In this document: positions 5,479 through 6,297 of the stretch, one piece after another
Layout: each line of letters starts with the position of its first letter
Numbering within the stretch: position 1 is the first letter of the stretch
DNA from: GCA-016700035 sp964454845
Lineage (GTDB): Bacteria > Patescibacteriota > Saccharimonadia > CAILAD01 > GCA-016700035
Reading direction: 5' to 3'
DNA length: 6,297 bases
Assembly (NCBI GenBank): GCA_964454845.1
Contig: CAYVVS010000024.1
Coordinates: forward strand, 1 to 6,297
Notes under the pieces: model-generated
Databases searched by the model: none
Seen by the model: the letters and a program-made list of their open reading frames with translations, nothing else
Told to the model about the DNA's origin: nothing
Position numbers and translations under genes: made by a program

Positions 5479-5586
5479 TTTGCGATTGGTATTATCCTTT
5501 CTCGTGCTAGAGGAAGGATGGCGCGCTCGACTAAGGCTCTCCATAAAGTTTTGAGTCTCTGAGGCTGCTCGCTACCAAATTGCGAA
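5479..5586 (+). ncRNA. Structured 5' leader of the S1 gene (predicted three-way junction)
   Basis: TTTGCGATTGGTA (5479-5491) pairs with 5573-5586 over 13 bp, with A5579 bulged and two G-U pairs. Inside it ATCCTTTCTC (5494-5503) pairs with GAGGAAGGAT (5510-5519) over 10 bp with one wobble, around GTGCTA. A third arm uses GCG-GC (5521-5526) with GC-CGC (5567-5572), with one internal mismatch. Within it AGGCTC (5534-5539) pairs with GAGTCT (5553-5558). The predicted start of transcription lies only about three bases before the closing stem. S1 genes of other bacteria are known to be autoregulated through leader structure, so a control role is reasonable inference. I recognise no known riboswitch consensus here. 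The fold is by hand and the third arm is less certain than the first two. Confidence 0.5.
5518..5562 (+). CDS. Possible 14-codon leader peptide in the S1 leader
   Basis: An ATG at 5518 opens a frame coding for MARSTKALHKVLSL and ends at TGA 5560-5562. A purine-rich AGAGGAAGG (5509-5517) runs directly up to the ATG, so a Shine-Dalgarno sequence (AGAGG) is present at a short spacing. Those same bases form the 3' arm of the second stem of the predicted leader RNA, so initiation would need that stem to open. Short ORFs arise by chance in any leader of this length. This is listed as a low-confidence candidate only. Confidence 0.2.
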   Translation: MARSTKALHKVLSL

Positions 5587-5620
5587 CATCTCTTTTAGAA
5601 AGGTAGGATAAGTAATAATT

Positions 5621-6297
5621 ATGACTAAAGCACTCTCAATGGATCAGCTGATGGCTGAAACCGAGGTAAAAGCACCGATTACCGGTGACATTTTGGAAGG
5701 CACCGTTTTGTCGGTAGAAAAGCACGAGGTATGGTTGGACTTAGGTGCTGCTGGTACTGGCGTGGTATTGGGCCGAGAAATTGAATCAGCCGCTCGCTCC
5801 TTGCAGTCTGGCGATACGATTTCAGCTTCTGTGATTGAGCCAGAAACGCAGGAGGGGTACGTTGTGCTCAGTCTACGTAAGGTAGCTAAAGAAAAGGGCT
5901 GGGAGGCTCTTGAAGAGCGCCTGAAGAGTGGCGAGACTTTTGGAATCGTGCCATTTGATGCTAACCGTGGTGGCTTATTGATTGAAGTTGATGGTATTCG
6001 TGGCTTCTTGCCTGTAAGTCAGCTCTCAGCCGAAAACTACCCACGTGTTTCCGGGGCAGATAAGGATGAAATCTTGCATCGCCTGAACCACTTGGTTGGC
6101 CAGACTCTCATGGTGCGTGTGCTCGATCTCGACCGCAAGCAGAACAAGCTGATTGTTTCCGAAAAGGCTGCGCGCCGTGAAATGACCGAAGGTAAGCTTG
6201 CCAACATCGAAGTGAATAGCGAAGTAGAAGGCATTGTGACTGGGATTGTAGACTTTGGTATTTTTGTGAACGTCGATGGCGTTGAGGGCATGATTCA
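5621..6297 (+). CDS. rpsA: 30S ribosomal protein S1, N-terminal part (runs off window end)
   Basis: The open frame starts at ATG 5621 and continues past the last base, giving 225 complete codons. It encodes tandem S1 OB-fold domains. The first is about 18-88 (GDILEGTVLSVEKHEVWLDL to VVLSLRKV). The second is about 105-190 (SGETFGIVPFDANRGGLLIEV, GIRGFLPVSQL, QNKLIVSEKAARRE). The third begins at about 205 with VEGIVTGIVDFGIFVNVDGVEGMIH, the most canonical S1 repeat. The two divergent N-terminal domains followed by a canonical third fit ribosomal S1 rather than polynucleotide phosphorylase or RNase E. S1 binds the small subunit and mRNA leaders to help start translation. The ATG has AGGA 12 bases upstream, a wide spacing similar to that of the gene at 165. 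Later ATGs at 5639 and 5651 have no better site. It has its own promoter and structured leader. Confidence 0.93.
   Translation, partial: MTKALSMDQLMAETEVKAPITGDILEGTVLSVEKHEVWLDLGAAGTGVVLGREIESAARSLQSGDTISASVIEPETQEGYVVLSLRKVAKEKGWEALEERLKSGETFGIVPFDANRGGLLIEVDGIRGFLPVSQLSAENYPRVSGADKDEILHRLNHLVGQTLMVRVLDLDRKQNKLIVSEKAARREMTEGKLANIEVNSEVEGIVTGIVDFGIFVNVDGVEGMI

Noticed and set aside
5476..5586. S1 leader as a known RNA (SRP RNA, 6S RNA, TPP or purine riboswitch)
   Set aside because: The conserved words of those families (for example the SRP GGAAGGAAGCAGCC loop or TPP CUGAGA) are absent. AGGAAGG at 5511-5517 is only a partial resemblance and lies in a stem.

Overview
The window most likely comes from a Patescibacteria/CPR-type bacterium, with Candidatus Saccharibacteria (TM7) as the best guess. 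That placement rests on gene style, not a search: a large membrane-anchored beta-helix/fibronectin surface protein beside the rRNA operon, a KGG-motif small basic protein, a small cell-wall-sorted Ser/Thr/Pro-rich protein, and TTGACA/TATAAT-type promoters. No suppressed stop codons are needed, so the standard genetic code fits.

Layout. Bases 1-40 are the 3' end of a 5S rRNA gene, followed by its intrinsic terminator (56-84). A promoter then leads into a 975-residue anchored surface protein (165-3092) made of a basic N-terminus, a transmembrane anchor, a right-handed parallel beta-helix, Thr/Pro linkers and two fibronectin type III domains. The 3093-3287 gap holds three 14-bp TTGAC-headed direct repeats and a long hairpin, then the 63-residue KGG protein (3288-3479). 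A strong bidirectional terminator (3516-3544) separates it from a convergent minus-strand pair. That pair is a divergent ROK-family kinase homologue (4043-4894) followed 20 bases later by a short HExxH metallopeptidase-like protein with a C-terminal zinc ribbon (3549-4022). A divergent promoter region (about 4895-5025) then serves a 133-residue protein with a TPATGG sorting-type signal (5026-5427). The window ends inside the gene for ribosomal protein S1 (5621 onward).

How the parts relate. The two plus-strand envelope proteins (165-3092 and 5026-5427) point to surface display, by an N-terminal anchor in one case and a sortase-type C-terminal signal in the other. The ROK and metallopeptidase genes look like one transcript. 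The rRNA and S1 genes are translation housekeeping functions at the window edges.

The most interesting non-coding element is the S1 leader. A good promoter (TTTACT-17-TATAAT) should start transcription almost exactly at the base of a predicted three-way-junction RNA of about 108 nt (5479-5586), closed by a 13-bp stem. It lies just upstream of the S1 start codon and is a candidate cis-regulatory RNA. I recognise no known riboswitch class in it.
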